Source: Cladosporium sp. IMV 00045 (lineage: Eukaryota; Ascomycota; Dothideomycetes; Cladosporiales; Cladosporiaceae). Taken from it: DNA of 61,822 nucleotides. The DNA lies in NCBI GenBank assembly GCA_001931905.2, contig MSJI02000329.1, positions 1,445 through 63,266 on the forward strand. The letters run 5' to 3'. This document shows positions 44,400 through 55,355 of the stretch, piece after piece (position 1 is the first letter of the stretch; each line of letters opens with the position of its first letter). The notes under the pieces are model-generated. The model was not told where the DNA came from. It worked only from the letters and a program-made list of their open reading frames with translations, and searched no databases. The translations under genes and the position numbers were made by a program.

Positions 44400-46718
44400 A
44401 TGGCAGAACCGGACTGGCCAACAGCTTTATACTCGCCACTCCCTCTCTCTGGAACACAACTTCGGACTCGATTCCTACGCATTCTCAAAGGTAGCGGAAA
44501 GGACAAGAGGACAAGCTACGATGCAAACTTTTCACGTCAACATTGTTCAACACTGAGTACGAAGCGCTCTCCTACACATGGGGAACGGATGCACATACCA
44601 ACCCTGTTTCTGTCAACAGAATTGCTGTCAGGGTCACTCAGAACCTGCATTCTGCTCTGCTTGCTTTGCGGAAGTCCGAGGAAACCCGCGTGATCTGGGT
44701 AGACGCACTGTGCATCAATCAAACAGACACACGAGAGAGGAGCCACCAGGTGCAGCAGATGGGTGACATCTATCGATGTGCTCACAACGTGATCATCTGG
44801 ATCGGAGAGGCTTCAGGCGTTAGCGATGTGTTGTCCCATCAGATCCGCATGCACGACTCCGACGCAACAGCCCAGCTTCTCCTTGCAAGACGGTTGTTGG
44901 AGGCTCCGCTCGGTGGCCAGAGATGGAGCAAGGGCAAATCTGTGTGGCGACACCAAATTACCAGGCAATTGATTGATCACATGGACGGTCGGAGATATTG
45001 GACAAGAGTCTGGTGAGTCCACCGCAAATCAAGGGTATCCGGTTGCCTAACGGTAGTGTAGGATCGTGCAAGAGATCGCTCAAGCGAAAAGTGATCCACT
45101 TGTAATGTGCGGAAATGAGAGCATTGAGTGGTCAAAACTTGTTGACTACGCTGCTACGACCGATGGGATGCAGCAGATCAAGTTATTGCAGGCCATTCGA
45201 GACCGCGCCCGCACACCACCGAGGCTCCGGATGAACGGAGATCAGGTTCCTGATCCTTCTGAAGTCAGGGCTTCCTACGCGGAAGATCTCTTCTACTTGC
45301 TTGATAAGACTCGTGATTTTGATGCCACCGATCCTCGTGACAAGATCTTCGCGCTTCTGAGCATGACCAGAGGCCTATCTGCACAAGTGGCGATTGCCGA
45401 CTACAATCATTCTGTTGAGCACGTGTTCATTGATCTTGCAGTGACGGCAGTGACCAGATCACTGTCACTTGACATTACAAGCTACAAAGCACCTGTTACA
45501 CCCTCGGATCTTGGATCGACGACTCTCAGGCTGCCATCGTGGGTGCCGGATTTCTCTGAGAAAGGAGCTTCGCTTATACCTACCTTTGACGGCGTTCTTG
45601 CTAGTCAATACCGGTGCAAAGTCGAAGATCCAGAGTATCATGAATCCTGGGAGCAGAAGTTACGTCCAAGATTGTTCTCTTTTGAAGACAAGGATGGCAG
45701 AAAGGTTCTGAATGCTAAAGGACTTTGGATAGAATTGGTCGATTCTACGACGACTTCGCGAGGCATGCTTCCACAAGTGGCAAGTTTTCCCGGCATGTCA
45801 AATGTTACTGATCAGGGACCTCAGCAATCTTCGTGGCAGCAACACATAAAAGAACAGTATCAAGCCCAGATGCAATCTCGTTGCGAGGAATGGATGTCGC
45901 TACCCAGGTCGCGAATTTTACATGTGGAGACACCATCGGACGCTTCTGAGTCTCAGCTTGTAGAGCATCTAGCAGAAGCCATGCTTCTTTTCCATGCTCG
46001 GATACACAGTGGAAATTTGGCTTGTTGCCCAGCTGATCTCGCATCTCCTTGCACACGAGCCTCACTGCGGTCGATGTTAAAACAAGAGTTAGATCTCGCC
46101 AGGTTTTTGAGATCGCGATGCGAGCACGAAGAAGCCACCGGAGATCAATTGCAAGATTTCTATGCTGGAAACAGCCATTTTGCCATGTCTTCGTTATTCC
46201 AGACGGCCCGAGAAGCGGCTAAACAGCGTCTGGCACCCGGAGACCTTTCTGCAGTACATCTTCTGTACGCGATATCGAATGACCTCAGATTCTTTCAAGA
46301 CCCGCGCTTGCCACAAAGATTCCACAAATCGTTTCGAACAGCAATGGAAGATTGCATGAAATTCTTGAAGCTTCCGGGAGATCCATGCCCATGGCCGGCA
46401 GACGGATCAACTGCAACAGAAGCCCTCGGGCGACTGGCTTCTTGCGACAAGTTCTTTGAAGACATCATGAGCTATAAGATGTTAACGACCGACGTCGGCT
46501 ATCTGGGCTTCGTCAATGCCACTTTGGACATCCAGCGCTGGGACAAGATTGTACTGTTCGAAAACACTGCATCTTTGAAAGTGGTCCGAGAGTTACTAGG
46601 TGACGATACAAGAAGACCGGTGTTTGAACTTATCGGAGATGTGTATCTGCATTGGCCTGATGTAGAGTCACGTTGGGATGAAACAGACTCGGACTGGGCC
46701 TACTATGCCATTGTTTGA
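44400..46718 (+). pseudogene. HET-domain (heterokaryon incompatibility) gene with N-terminal frameshift
   Basis: The HET domain marks proteins that trigger death after fusion of unlike hyphae. The ATG at 44400 opens a typical start (ALYSPLPLSGTQLRTRFLRI, KGSGKDK). Then a perfect tandem 8-bp duplication (AGGACAAG at 44500-44507 and 44508-44515) shifts the frame. The domain continues two frames over: LRCKL, TEYEALSYTWG, VIWVDALCINQ, ERSHQVQQMGDIYRCA, and across the intron (45013-45061) WTRVW/IVQEIA, then DPRDKIFALLSM and LPSWVPDFS. The downstream frame is open to 46718, but its nearest in-frame ATG (44760) lies inside the domain and a stop precedes it at 44492. No alternative donor that would bypass the lesion is seen between 44400 and 44490. 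The rest of the ~750-residue protein looks intact, so the break is recent, or else a sequencing error. Confidence 0.8.
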
Positions 46719-47477
46719 TTTTGGCTCAGTGATCAAAGCCTCGACGTCCAAACATTCCTCCAAATGAAAGAATCTCACTGCCCCTTCAGCAATTCATCAT
46801 GCAATCGATGTGAAGCCACAAAGTCGTCCGCGGTAGTCTATATAGGCGTATGATTGGGATGGCAGAAAAAGTTAGTGTTAATTCTCAGTGAAAATGGAAG
46901 AATAGAAGAAACATCGCTGACGAGTTGATAACGACGGGCGGCAATCGAGGCTGGCAACGTCTGTCAAAATTCTCAAGATATGAAGCATGGCGGGTTCAGT
47001 GAACACGTTGAGGTTTTCTGTTGCCTATCTCATCGACCTGTTTGATCTTTCAAGCAATTACACACACGCTCCGTCTCCGATCTCTGCGTGTTTGTCGTAG
47101 AGATATGTCAGCTGATGTCAAGAACGATAGCCGGCCGGCTATGGGCTTTCCCTTTCTCGCATATCAGCTCCGAGAAAGGCATAGCGTGTCGGATCGTCCG
47201 CTATCTGCTGTTCTCCCCTCATTTCTCTCCACATCTCGTCGCGTACTATGGACGATTTGGAGCTCGATAGTGCACGCGTGGGCGATAAGAGCAGATCCAA
47301 TGCTGAATATTTTACGAGCTTCGAATTGGATAAGGTAGGTCATTTGGTGTTCTTAATTGCAGTCTTTGGCTATTCCCGAACCTTTTCTCTTTTGTTCGAA
47401 ATTGCTGTTTGTATACCACACGACTGTTTTGTCCAGGAATACTACAGAGAGAAAGATTGTTGGACAATACCGGCAAG
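46719..47477. promoter_or_regulatory. Copper amine oxidase promoter and leader
   Basis: About 0.76 kb between same-strand genes. A short frame (47248-47505) has a possible donor GTAGGT at 47335 and an acceptor at 47438, but splicing them does not join the oxidase frame. A leader intron is possible. No separate gene is supported. Confidence 0.45.
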
Positions 47478-49730
47478 ATGGTGCTCGAACGCCTTCAACA
47501 AATGAGCTCTCACTTGACTGGCCAGATGGTGAAGCATCACCCCTTCGACCCTCTCACCAAGGACGAAATCGCCAAAGCAGTTGCCATCGTCAGGCAATCT
47601 TACAATGACGTCTTCTTCAACGCCATCACACTATGGGAGCCTCCAAAAGCAGAGATGATGCGATGGGTCGTAAACCCCGAGAACACTCCTCGACCAGCAA
47701 GAATCGCGGACGTGGTCACCATCGGACGCGGTAGCAAGGTCTATGATGGCCTGGTAGATTTGGAAAACAACAAGATCCTCTCATGGGAGTTGACGGAAGG
47801 CGTGCAGCCATTGATCACTATGGAAGACTTGCAGATTGTGGAGTCTATTGTACGGAAGGATCCGGAGGTCATCAAGCAATGTGGTGCCATCGGCATCCCA
47901 GCAGAGGACATGCACAAGGTCTACTGCGATCCATGGACGATTGGGTACGATGAGCGCTTTGGCAGCAAAGTCCGTCTGCAGCAGGCGTTGATGTACTACC
48001 GCCCTCACCCGGATGATTCACAGTACTCGTATCCTCTGGATTTCTGTCCCATCTACAACTCAGACACCCAGCAAGTAATCCACGTCGATGTGCCAAAGGT
48101 TCGCAGGCAGCTCAACAAAGCTCCACCATCCAACTATCACGCGGAGGCTATCAAGAAGGAAACCGGCTTCAGGACTGATTTAAAGCCACTTAATATCACG
48201 CAACCACAAGGCGTCTCCTTCACCGTCGACGGCCGCACTCTCAAGTGGCAAAACTGGTCCATCCACGTCGGATTCAACTACCGAGAAGGCATCGTCCTGT
48301 CAAACATCACCTACAACGACAGGGGCACCATCCGACCCACCTTCTGGCGCATCTCACTCGCCGAAATGGTCGTCCCCTACGGCAACCCAGAACATCCCCA
48401 CCAGCGCAAACACGCCTTCGACCTGGGCGAATACGGCGGCGGGTACATGACCAACTCCCTCGCGCTCGGCTGCGACTGTAAAGGCGCCATCCACTACATG
48501 GACGCGGACTTCGTGAACCGCGCCGGCGAACCGACGACCATCAAAAACGCCATCTGCATCCACGAGGAAGACGCCGGGATCCTGTTCAAACACACCGACT
48601 TCCGCGACGAGTCCACCACCGTCACCCGCGCGCGCAAGCTGATCGTCAGCCACATCTTCACGGCCGCCAACTACGAGTACTGCGTGTACTGGATCTTCCA
48701 CCAAGACGGCACGATCCAGCTTGAAATCAAGCTCACGGGCATCCTGAACACCTACGCACTCGCGCCGGGAGAGCAAGCCGCGCCCTGGGGCACGGAAGTC
48801 TACCCCGGCGTCAACGCGCACAACCACCAGCACCTTTTCTGCATGCGGGTCGATCCCAACATCGACGGGCCGGCGAACACGGTTTTCGTCGCTGACGCTG
48901 TCGCCGCTGAAGCCCCCGTCGGCAGTGAGGAGAATTTCTACGGGAATGCTTTTTACGCCAAAAAGACAAAGGTCGAGACTATGGGGAAGGGCATGAGCGA
49001 TTACGACGGCGCGCTCAGCAGGACTTGGGAGATGGCCAATACCAACAAACTCAACCCTTACTCCAAGAAACCGGTGTCGTACAAACTCGTCAGTCGCGAG
49101 GTCCCGCCTCTCCTGCCGAAGGAGAACAGTTTGGTGTGGAAACGAGCCGGGTTTGCCAGGCACGCTGTGCACGTTACGAAGTGTAAGTGTCTTTTCCACC
49201 ACCACCACCACCACCACCACCACATACCATCCAAACCCTCCCTTGCTAACACCACCCTCACAGACTCGGACGACCAACTCCACCCCGCCGGCCGCCACGT
49301 GCCCCAAACCTCCGGCGAGCCCTCGCAAGGCCTGCCAGCCTGGATCGCCGCCTCTCCGAATTCCAGCGTCGACAACGCCGACGTCGTGCTCTGGCACACC
49401 TTCGGGCTGACGCACTTCCCGTCCCCGGAGGACTTCCCCGTCATGCCTGCTGAGCCTATGACTGTGTGAGTACATACTTGCCCATGCAAATCGAAGCCAA
49501 AACGAGAGTTTGGGCTGTGTGCGGTTTGCGAATACTGATGCTGTGACAGGTTGTTGAGGCCGCGCAATTTCTTCACGCAGAACCCCTGCATGGACGTCCC
49601 GCCCAGCTACTCCAGCACGCCGAGCCAGGTCGCGGCGGGCAAGGGCGGGATTAAGGGCGTGGTGGATGGGTTGAGCAGGTTGGCTTTTGGGGGGAGGGAG
49701 AAGGGGGGTAGTGGGGATTGTTGTAGTTAG
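47478..49730 (+). CDS. Copper amine oxidase (TPQ-dependent primary amine oxidase)
   Basis: Three exons (47478-49182, 49264-49465, 49550-49730) give 695 residues. The enzyme oxidises primary amines to aldehydes with release of NH3 and H2O2. The N2/N3 domains (HPFDPLTKDEIAKAV; AIGIPAEDMHKVYCDPWTIG) precede the catalytic domain. The latter has YMDADFVNRAGEP around the likely catalytic-base Asp and the TAANYEYCVYW motif with the Tyr that matures to topaquinone. Copper-binding His candidates are HNHQHLF (HXH) and the C-terminal LWHTFGLTHFP. GEYGGGYMTNSLALGCDC is also typical. There is no signal peptide or obvious PTS1, so a cytosolic enzyme is likely. Intron 1 is 81 nt, in frame and free of stops. 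The gene is tail-to-tail with the ring-cleavage dioxygenase. Confidence 0.93.
49183..49263 (+). other. Stop-free 81-nt intron with CAC repeat in the copper amine oxidase gene
   Basis: It has a strong donor (GTAAGT) and acceptor (CTCACAG), so it is probably an intron. Its length is a multiple of three and it has no stop in the coding frame. The CAC microsatellite (49197-49223) would read as nine consecutive His if the intron were kept. Confidence 0.7.
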
Positions 49731-50422
49731 ATGAGGGGAGGGAAAGATAGGGAGGCAGGGATGACGAAGACGACGAAAGAGACGAGAGAGATTGAATTTG
49801 TGATGAACTTTGATGTCCACGGGAATGTAGGTATGTTCAGTATGCTCTCACGAGGTTGATGATAACTTGCGCTTGGGAAAACGCGATGGGGCAACGCTAG
49901 GCTTTGCTGTTACGAGTCTTGAGATTTTCTCCACGTAAAGTGTTTTTTCGGACCCGATACGCCAATCGTCCTTGTCTCCATGAACCGTACCGATTACCTT
50001 TCTTTCTATCTGCCCGCAAAGCTTTTCGCTGAAGATACCGACTTTAAACAAAAATCAATCGCGTTTGCCTCCATGTCGCCCCCCGTACGAGTCTTGCGCG
50101 AATGAGACAAGGTGGACCAGCTGTGCGCTCTCGAACTCGAATGTTAGCGACGTTGGGAACAATGAATCCAATGTACTGGAAAACATGGAAAAAACGTGTG
50201 ATTGGGACATTGGTATGGATTTCTTTTTGATTCTTTTTAAATTTCTTTTTGTACTTGTTGACAAAATGGATTCATAAAACTCGCTCTAAACGCAGCAGAT
50301 ATCGTTATAAAAAGCAAAGACCCTCCCCCGACATAAGTCCCGTATGTACACGACAAGGTTGTTTCGCCTACGTTCATGTGTTCTGTCGTTTCCATCTTCC
50401 CATTCTCCTCGCTCAAAGCAGT
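49731..50422. other. Convergent 3' intergenic region
   Basis: About 0.7 kb between the amine oxidase stop and the dioxygenase stop. AT-rich in its second half (50210-50330); presumed 3' UTRs. No gene is seen. Confidence 0.5.
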
Positions 50423-51523
50423 CTAGTGCTGCACAGGGTCAGCAGCATTAACAGCCATCCCCTTCGGAGCGAGGACGATGTTCAACTCGAGCTCGCGAGT
50501 GGCCGGGCCGCCGGGACCCGTGTGCTCGCCGGTGGGAGGGTGGTTCTTGATGGGGTCGAAGTCGACGACGAGGTCGTCCTTGACGGCGAAGACGGTGTCG
50601 GTCGCCAGCCAGGGGTCGTCTTTGGGGTAGATTTGCGTGACGACGGGCTTGTAGTCGTCGTGCGTGACCTGGGAATGACAGTGTTAGTGAGGTGGCTTCA
50701 GAGGGATTGAGCTGTGGACGATCGTCAAGGCTTACCATCAAGTGAATGTGCGCAGGTCTCATTGGGTGCCTATCAACAGCCTGGAGGAACTTGTACGACG
50801 GGCCGTCGGTGGGCAGGGAGTAGGCGGTTGGGCGCAGGCAGTAGAGTCTGTACTCTCCCTTGTCGTCGGTCTTGAACTTGCCGCGCAGGTTGTTGTCCGA
50901 GTGCGCGGGGTCCTGGAAGTCGTACTTGCCGTTGCTGCTGGCCTGCCACATGTCGAAGGTGACGTTGGGGATGGGCTCGTGGGTGACGAGGTCGCGGATT
51001 ACGCCGTGCATGTACGTGACCTGGCCCTCGTGCGCGTCCTGGATAATGGAGTCGCCCAGCTGGCGCCAGGGGGCGTTGGGCGACCAGAAGGGACCCAGGA
51101 TGGCGGCGGAGGTGGGCGCGTAGTTGGGGTCTTCGGTTTCAACGTAGTTGGCGATTTCGGTCACGAGGCTGGTCTTGTTGTAAGTGGCTGTTTTGCCTGA
51201 TTTATTAGGATCAATGTCAAGAAAACTCACGATTCGAGACCGACGAGATCGCACATTCTGTGCATCTCATTGCGCTTGCCGTTGGACTCGGCCCATGTCT
51301 TGCCGACCTCGTTAAAGAAATTGACACCCTCGAGCCACTCCTCGGGAGTCAGGTCGACCTCGCGGGTGAAGTCGTGGAGGTGGCGGACGGCGGAGGCGAA
51401 GATCTGCTTGAAGCGGGGGCTGGTGTTGGGCCCGCAGGTGTTGATGACGTTCTCGGTGAAGTTGGGGTCGTACTTGTGGGTGGCGGCGGGCGCCTCGCCG
51501 TTGGTTTGTGTCTGAGCAGACAT
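50423..51523 (-). CDS. Intradiol ring-cleavage dioxygenase (catechol / hydroxyquinol 1,2-dioxygenase)
   Basis: Three exons (51523-51231, 51168-50736, 50668-50423) give 323 residues. The enzyme cleaves catechol or hydroxyquinol between the two hydroxyls to a muconate, using Fe(III). The N-terminal helical dimerisation domain ([38 protein letters not shown]) is followed by [19 protein letters not shown] and the catalytic sandwich. Iron ligands are visible as the HXH in RPAHIHLMV plus Tyr residues in the [12 protein letters not shown] region. The exon 2 acceptor (GACCAG/CCTCG) was chosen because it yields [12 protein letters not shown] in frame; the nearer CAG at 51197 breaks the frame. No signal peptide, so intracellular. 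It could follow the salicylate hydroxylase at 16 kb in a catechol pathway, but it is distant. Confidence 0.92.
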
Positions 51524-52913
51524 TGTGGGAGTGTGTGAAGATGTGAAAGTGGTTTGTTTGTAAGGTTTACAGAGGGATTGTGATTGGTTGATGCAGATGT
51601 GGGGTAATGCCGGTATGCAGAGAGAGGATGTGAAATAGAGGATGAGACGAAGAGATGGCAGACTTGAGATGAATGGAGGGAGAAGGGAAAGAAATATACA
51701 GACCAAACATCTCTGGGAGCGCAGACGATCTCTTATGTATCTACCGGGTCAGATGGAGAGGGACTTCTCACATCATGGCTACGGCAATACGTCTCGGGCT
51801 GGATGGCCGGCATTGAAGGCGGCTTTGGCTTGTTTCTGTCTGCTGTGACGAGACAAGGCCGTGGCTTCCCTGTCACCTGTCCCGCGAATGGCGTGGGCGA
51901 GGAAAGTCATCCGCGCCTGCCACTACCTACCTCCTCCCACTGCCACGCCACTTCTCCAATCCTCTCGCCCCCGCAGTGGGGAATCGCTCTGAAACTCTGG
52001 ATAAGCTCTCTCCCGGCGCCAGCCTTGTCTGCAACTCGTGATCTCTGTCTCATCATCGGGCGGTAGACTTTCTGCCTGCAAACACCTGCAAACCACATGT
52101 CGTTGCTGATTCTACGCGGCTTCGACCACGCTACCGTCTGCTCTGCCCGTCCTTTTCTCCGCCCAATCGGATCGGCACCTTTTGTCATTCCCTTACGGCC
52201 CAGCCTTTACGCGTTTTGATGTCTCCATCCATCTGTCTCCGGGACATGAGAGAAGTGATTGTATGGATGAGTGTTTTCTCATCGCATTGAACGGGTTGTC
52301 CGTCTGAGAAGTGATAGTTGTATCCACATGGTTGATTGATCACATTCGGAATGTGGCGTGGCAATTGTCCTCCTGGTCATCGACTCTTCATCATCGCATC
52401 CTCTCTAGCTCTCGCGTGCGTATCGAGAGCTTCTCTTTAAAGCTCGGCGTGGGAGAGTTCAACAGAGGTCAGGTATTGATTCTTCTTCACCCCACCACTT
52501 TCCAAGACATCTAGACCTGACCACGGGCTACGTACAACCCATCCCCAGACTTCTCAGCTTCTCCCGCCTTTGCTAGACTGTTCAACTTCTGATGAAGCTT
52601 CACAAGAGAAAGGCAATGGAAGACTAGAGAGATAAGAGTATCTGATACCTGATCTGAAATCATCATGCTCCAATAATGCCAGATATTTGTCTGCTGTTCG
52701 ATGATATACTTTCTGTACAACTAAATCTCCTGTACTCCAGTTCCCCAGATGAACCCGAATTCCTTGACGAGAAAAACCTTAAGACAAACATGCGAAGAAA
52801 CGCCTATCAAAAGAAACGCCTTGCTCTTGAAACCAAACCCTTCGCTCAAATGAAACACAACATCAACGCTCCACTTTCCTGATTCACATCCTCCACATCA
52901 CCCTTTCAACCCC
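51524..52913. other. Dioxygenase promoter and MARVEL gene 3' flank
   Basis: About 1.4 kb between two minus-strand genes. No supported gene. Open frames at 51907-52188 and 52511-52720 lack domains. Confidence 0.45.
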
Positions 52914-53932
52914 TCAATAATTCCCCGGCGGGAACTGCACCCTCCCACTGCCCGCCTGCGGATCGTACGCGGTACTCTGGTTCGCGAAAGGGTTCAACTG
53001 ACCATACGTCGGACTCAACACGCCCGTCGGACTGAGCGCGCTCGGCGCCATGCCATCCTCATACCCACTGGGCGCCGTACTGCGCGCATCCGAATCCATG
53101 GGCGAGCGTCTGCCCGGGTGAGCGTCAAGCGCATCCTGCCTGGAATCCGAGCGCAGGAAGCCCTCACCACCGTTGCTCCCGTGCTCGTGCTCGTCGTACT
53201 CCTGCAACTGTCCGTATTTCCTGCGATCGTCGGCGGCGTCGTCCAAGTCCTCCGGCTCGTCGATGCGCGTCGACCACGCGTCCTTGCTCGCCTGGTCGTC
53301 GAACTCTTGCTGCTGGTGGAAGGCCCCGCGGCCCGCGTTCTTGCTGCCCGGCACCACGCCCGTCTTGCGATACTTGTTCACCATCCACACGCTGATGGCG
53401 CTGGTCAGGCACCACAGGAGGAGGATGACGACGCCGAACCCCACGCCCGCTTTGGTCACTTTGCACTTGGAGCTGCTGCCGAAGGCCCATATCTCGCAGT
53501 CGCCTTTGTCGTCGATGTCTTCGTCGTCGGCGTGGTCGGCGCGCCCTTGCTTGACGCCTTGCGCTTGCCAGACACCCAGGGCGACGGTTGCTGCGAACCA
53601 GAGGAGGGAGAAGAGGAGGTCGATGCCCAGGTAGGCGTAGACGTTGGCGAAGCGCCAGGCGCGCGTCCACATGGGGACCATTACTTGGTAGATCAGGGCG
53701 GGGATGGTGAAGAAGCACTGTATGAAGGAGGGTGGGAATGGTTAGCGGCTGGTAGAGGGAGTGTACTTCTGTGCAGTCTTACAAGAGCAAAGTAGAAACC
53801 GAGCTGGCCGCCATGATTGCCGGACTTGGTGAGGACGGCGAGGGCGAGGCAGCCGGCGACGAAGGTGAAGAGGCCTTGGAAGGCGTGGAAGAGGGCTTTG
53901 GCTTTCTGGAAGTAGGACTGTTCGATGCGCAT
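52914..53932 (-). CDS. MARVEL-like four-helix membrane protein
   Basis: Two exons (53932-53783, 53717-52914) give 317 residues. Four hydrophobic segments are visible: FHAFQGLFTFVAGCLALAVL (~15-34), LGFYFALCFFTIPALIYQVM (across the intron), YLGIDLLFSLLWFAATVALG, and VGFGVVILLLWCLTSAISVW. The two middle helices are followed by a Cys-containing loop (DCEIWAFGSSSKC), as in fungal MARVEL proteins. The C-terminal ~150 residues are hydrophilic with Gln/Asp/Ser and PSGYEDG, LSPTYGQ-type Tyr motifs. It probably sits in the plasma membrane, perhaps in eisosome-related domains like Nce102, but that is inferred. The gene is divergent from SEC72. Confidence 0.8.
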
Positions 53933-54722
53933 GGTGGGCGGTGGTGACGAAGCGGTAGTAGTGCGGGCCTGGCCAGCGGACCACTGAGTGGTTGTTGGAA
54001 GGGTAGCGAATGGATGGAGGGAGCGGTGTTGGACGGCGGGAAAACGAGGCTGTACGGGTATGTGTATGCTGACGGGATATATACAAACGAGAGAGAGCTG
54101 CAGGATCCTGCAAGAGTTGGTATTGACCGGATCAGCTAGCTAGCTACAGCCTCAGCCAGCCGTTGCTTGGAAGTCTGGGTGTTGTTCTGCCCAGGCTGAC
54201 GTGGCTGTACGGAGGTGATGGAGCAAACTAGCCTGGAGAGGCGCTCGAAAGGGTCTCCTGGGAGGTTCTGTCTCAACGGTTGCGGAGGGCAGTGGTGGGC
54301 AGTGTTCAGGGTTTGATATAATCTGAGACGTGATGAAACGACGCTTCGATCAGGTCGCCCGCGGGTGATTACTGACAAGACGGGGATTATTCTGGTGTTA
54401 TGTAAATAAACCACCCATCATCATCGGCCGTTGTCTGGGGTAAGGAAAAGAAGCTAACGCACGCTCTACGCTTCTTTCGTCTGTCAGTCGGCGTGGATTG
54501 GTTGATGAAGGGCAGGGCAGGTAGGACGAGCGCCGCCTTCTCCAAGCTGCTGGCATGTGATAGCTGTCAACTTGAACAACCCGCTTGATATCCCAACCAC
54601 AACCTCCCATACACCACCGAAACACACACATTGCGCGACCAACGTAATACACATACGATCTTTGATTCCCCATCTCCAGCACACTCAACCACCAAAAACA
54701 ACAACAGCAACAAACCACAACC
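53933..54722. promoter_or_regulatory. Divergent promoter region, MARVEL gene / SEC72
   Basis: A 790-bp gap between divergent starts. The SEC72 side is A/C-rich (CACCAAAAACAACAACAGC) immediately before the ATG, a common leader type. No other gene is seen. Confidence 0.55.
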
Positions 54723-55355
54723 ATGGCCGCCCCCGAAGGCCCCGAGACCTTCACCTCCATCCCCCTCACCCTTGACCCCGACACCAAAGCCGTCACCTCC
54801 ACCCAAACCCACCTCGCCTCCAACCTGGACGAACTGAACCGCTTCCACCGGCACATCGTAGCGCTCGAGACGCCCAACCAGAACATCCCACCCCCCGCGC
54901 CCGTCAACCCCAAGCGCAGCGTGCAAATCGGCAAGCTGCGCGAGAGCGGCAACGCGTCCTTCAAAAAGGGCGCTTTCGCCGAGGCGATCAAAATGTACGA
55001 CCTCGCCATCAAGATGGCCATGGACCGGCCGCCGTGGGAGGCGTCCGGCCTCGTGCGCGAGGAACTCTCCGCCCTGCACGGCAATCGCGCGCAGGCGCTG
55101 ATGAGCCAGCAGGCCTGGCCGGAGGGGGCGCTGGATGCGAAGATCAGCACGGAGATGAAGCGCGTGGGGAACGTCAAGGGTTGGTGGAGGAGGGGGCAGT
55201 GTTTGAAGGAGATGGGGAGGTTGGACGAGGCGAGGGATTGGCTTAGGCAGGGTGTGGAGTTTGAGAGGGCCGGGCCTGAGAAGGCCAATTTGGGAGAGTT
55301 GGAGAGCTTGTTGAGGGATGTTGAGGGGGTGTTGGCTGTTAAGGCTAAGGCTTGA
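54723..55355 (+). CDS. SEC72: Sec72, TPR subunit of the Sec63 post-translational translocation complex
   Basis: An intronless frame of 210 residues. Sec72 is a cytosolic subunit of the Sec62/63 complex at the ER that uses its TPR domain to receive chaperone-bound precursors. The N terminus (ETFTSIPLTLDPDTKAVTST) and ALETPNQNIPPPAPVNPKRS are typical. The TPR block runs from LRESGNASFKKGAFAEAIKM through LSALHGNRAQALMSQQAWPE to VKGWWRRGQCLKEMGRLDEA. Length fits the fungal family. No membrane segment is present, as expected for a peripheral subunit. Confidence 0.9.
   Translation: MAAPEGPETFTSIPLTLDPDTKAVTSTQTHLASNLDELNRFHRHIVALETPNQNIPPPAPVNPKRSVQIGKLRESGNASFKKGAFAEAIKMYDLAIKMAMDRPPWEASGLVREELSALHGNRAQALMSQQAWPEGALDAKISTEMKRVGNVKGWWRRGQCLKEMGRLDEARDWLRQGVEFERAGPEKANLGELESLLRDVEGVLAVKAKA

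Noticed and set aside
44540..44560. Non-ATG (TTG) start for the HET protein at 44543
   Set aside because: The in-frame family-like residues DKLRCKL lie upstream of that TTG and the typical start lies upstream in another frame, so the lesion explains the data better.
47248..47505. Upstream exon for the copper amine oxidase (MDDLELDSARVG...)
   Set aside because: Splicing GTAGGT at 47335 to the CAG before 47439 leads into a frame that stops before the oxidase start and does not join it.
48354..49820. 488-residue antisense frame over the copper amine oxidase
   Set aside because: Same reason; its Val/Asp/Arg-rich composition mirrors the sense codons, and its central Val run is the complement of the CAC repeat.
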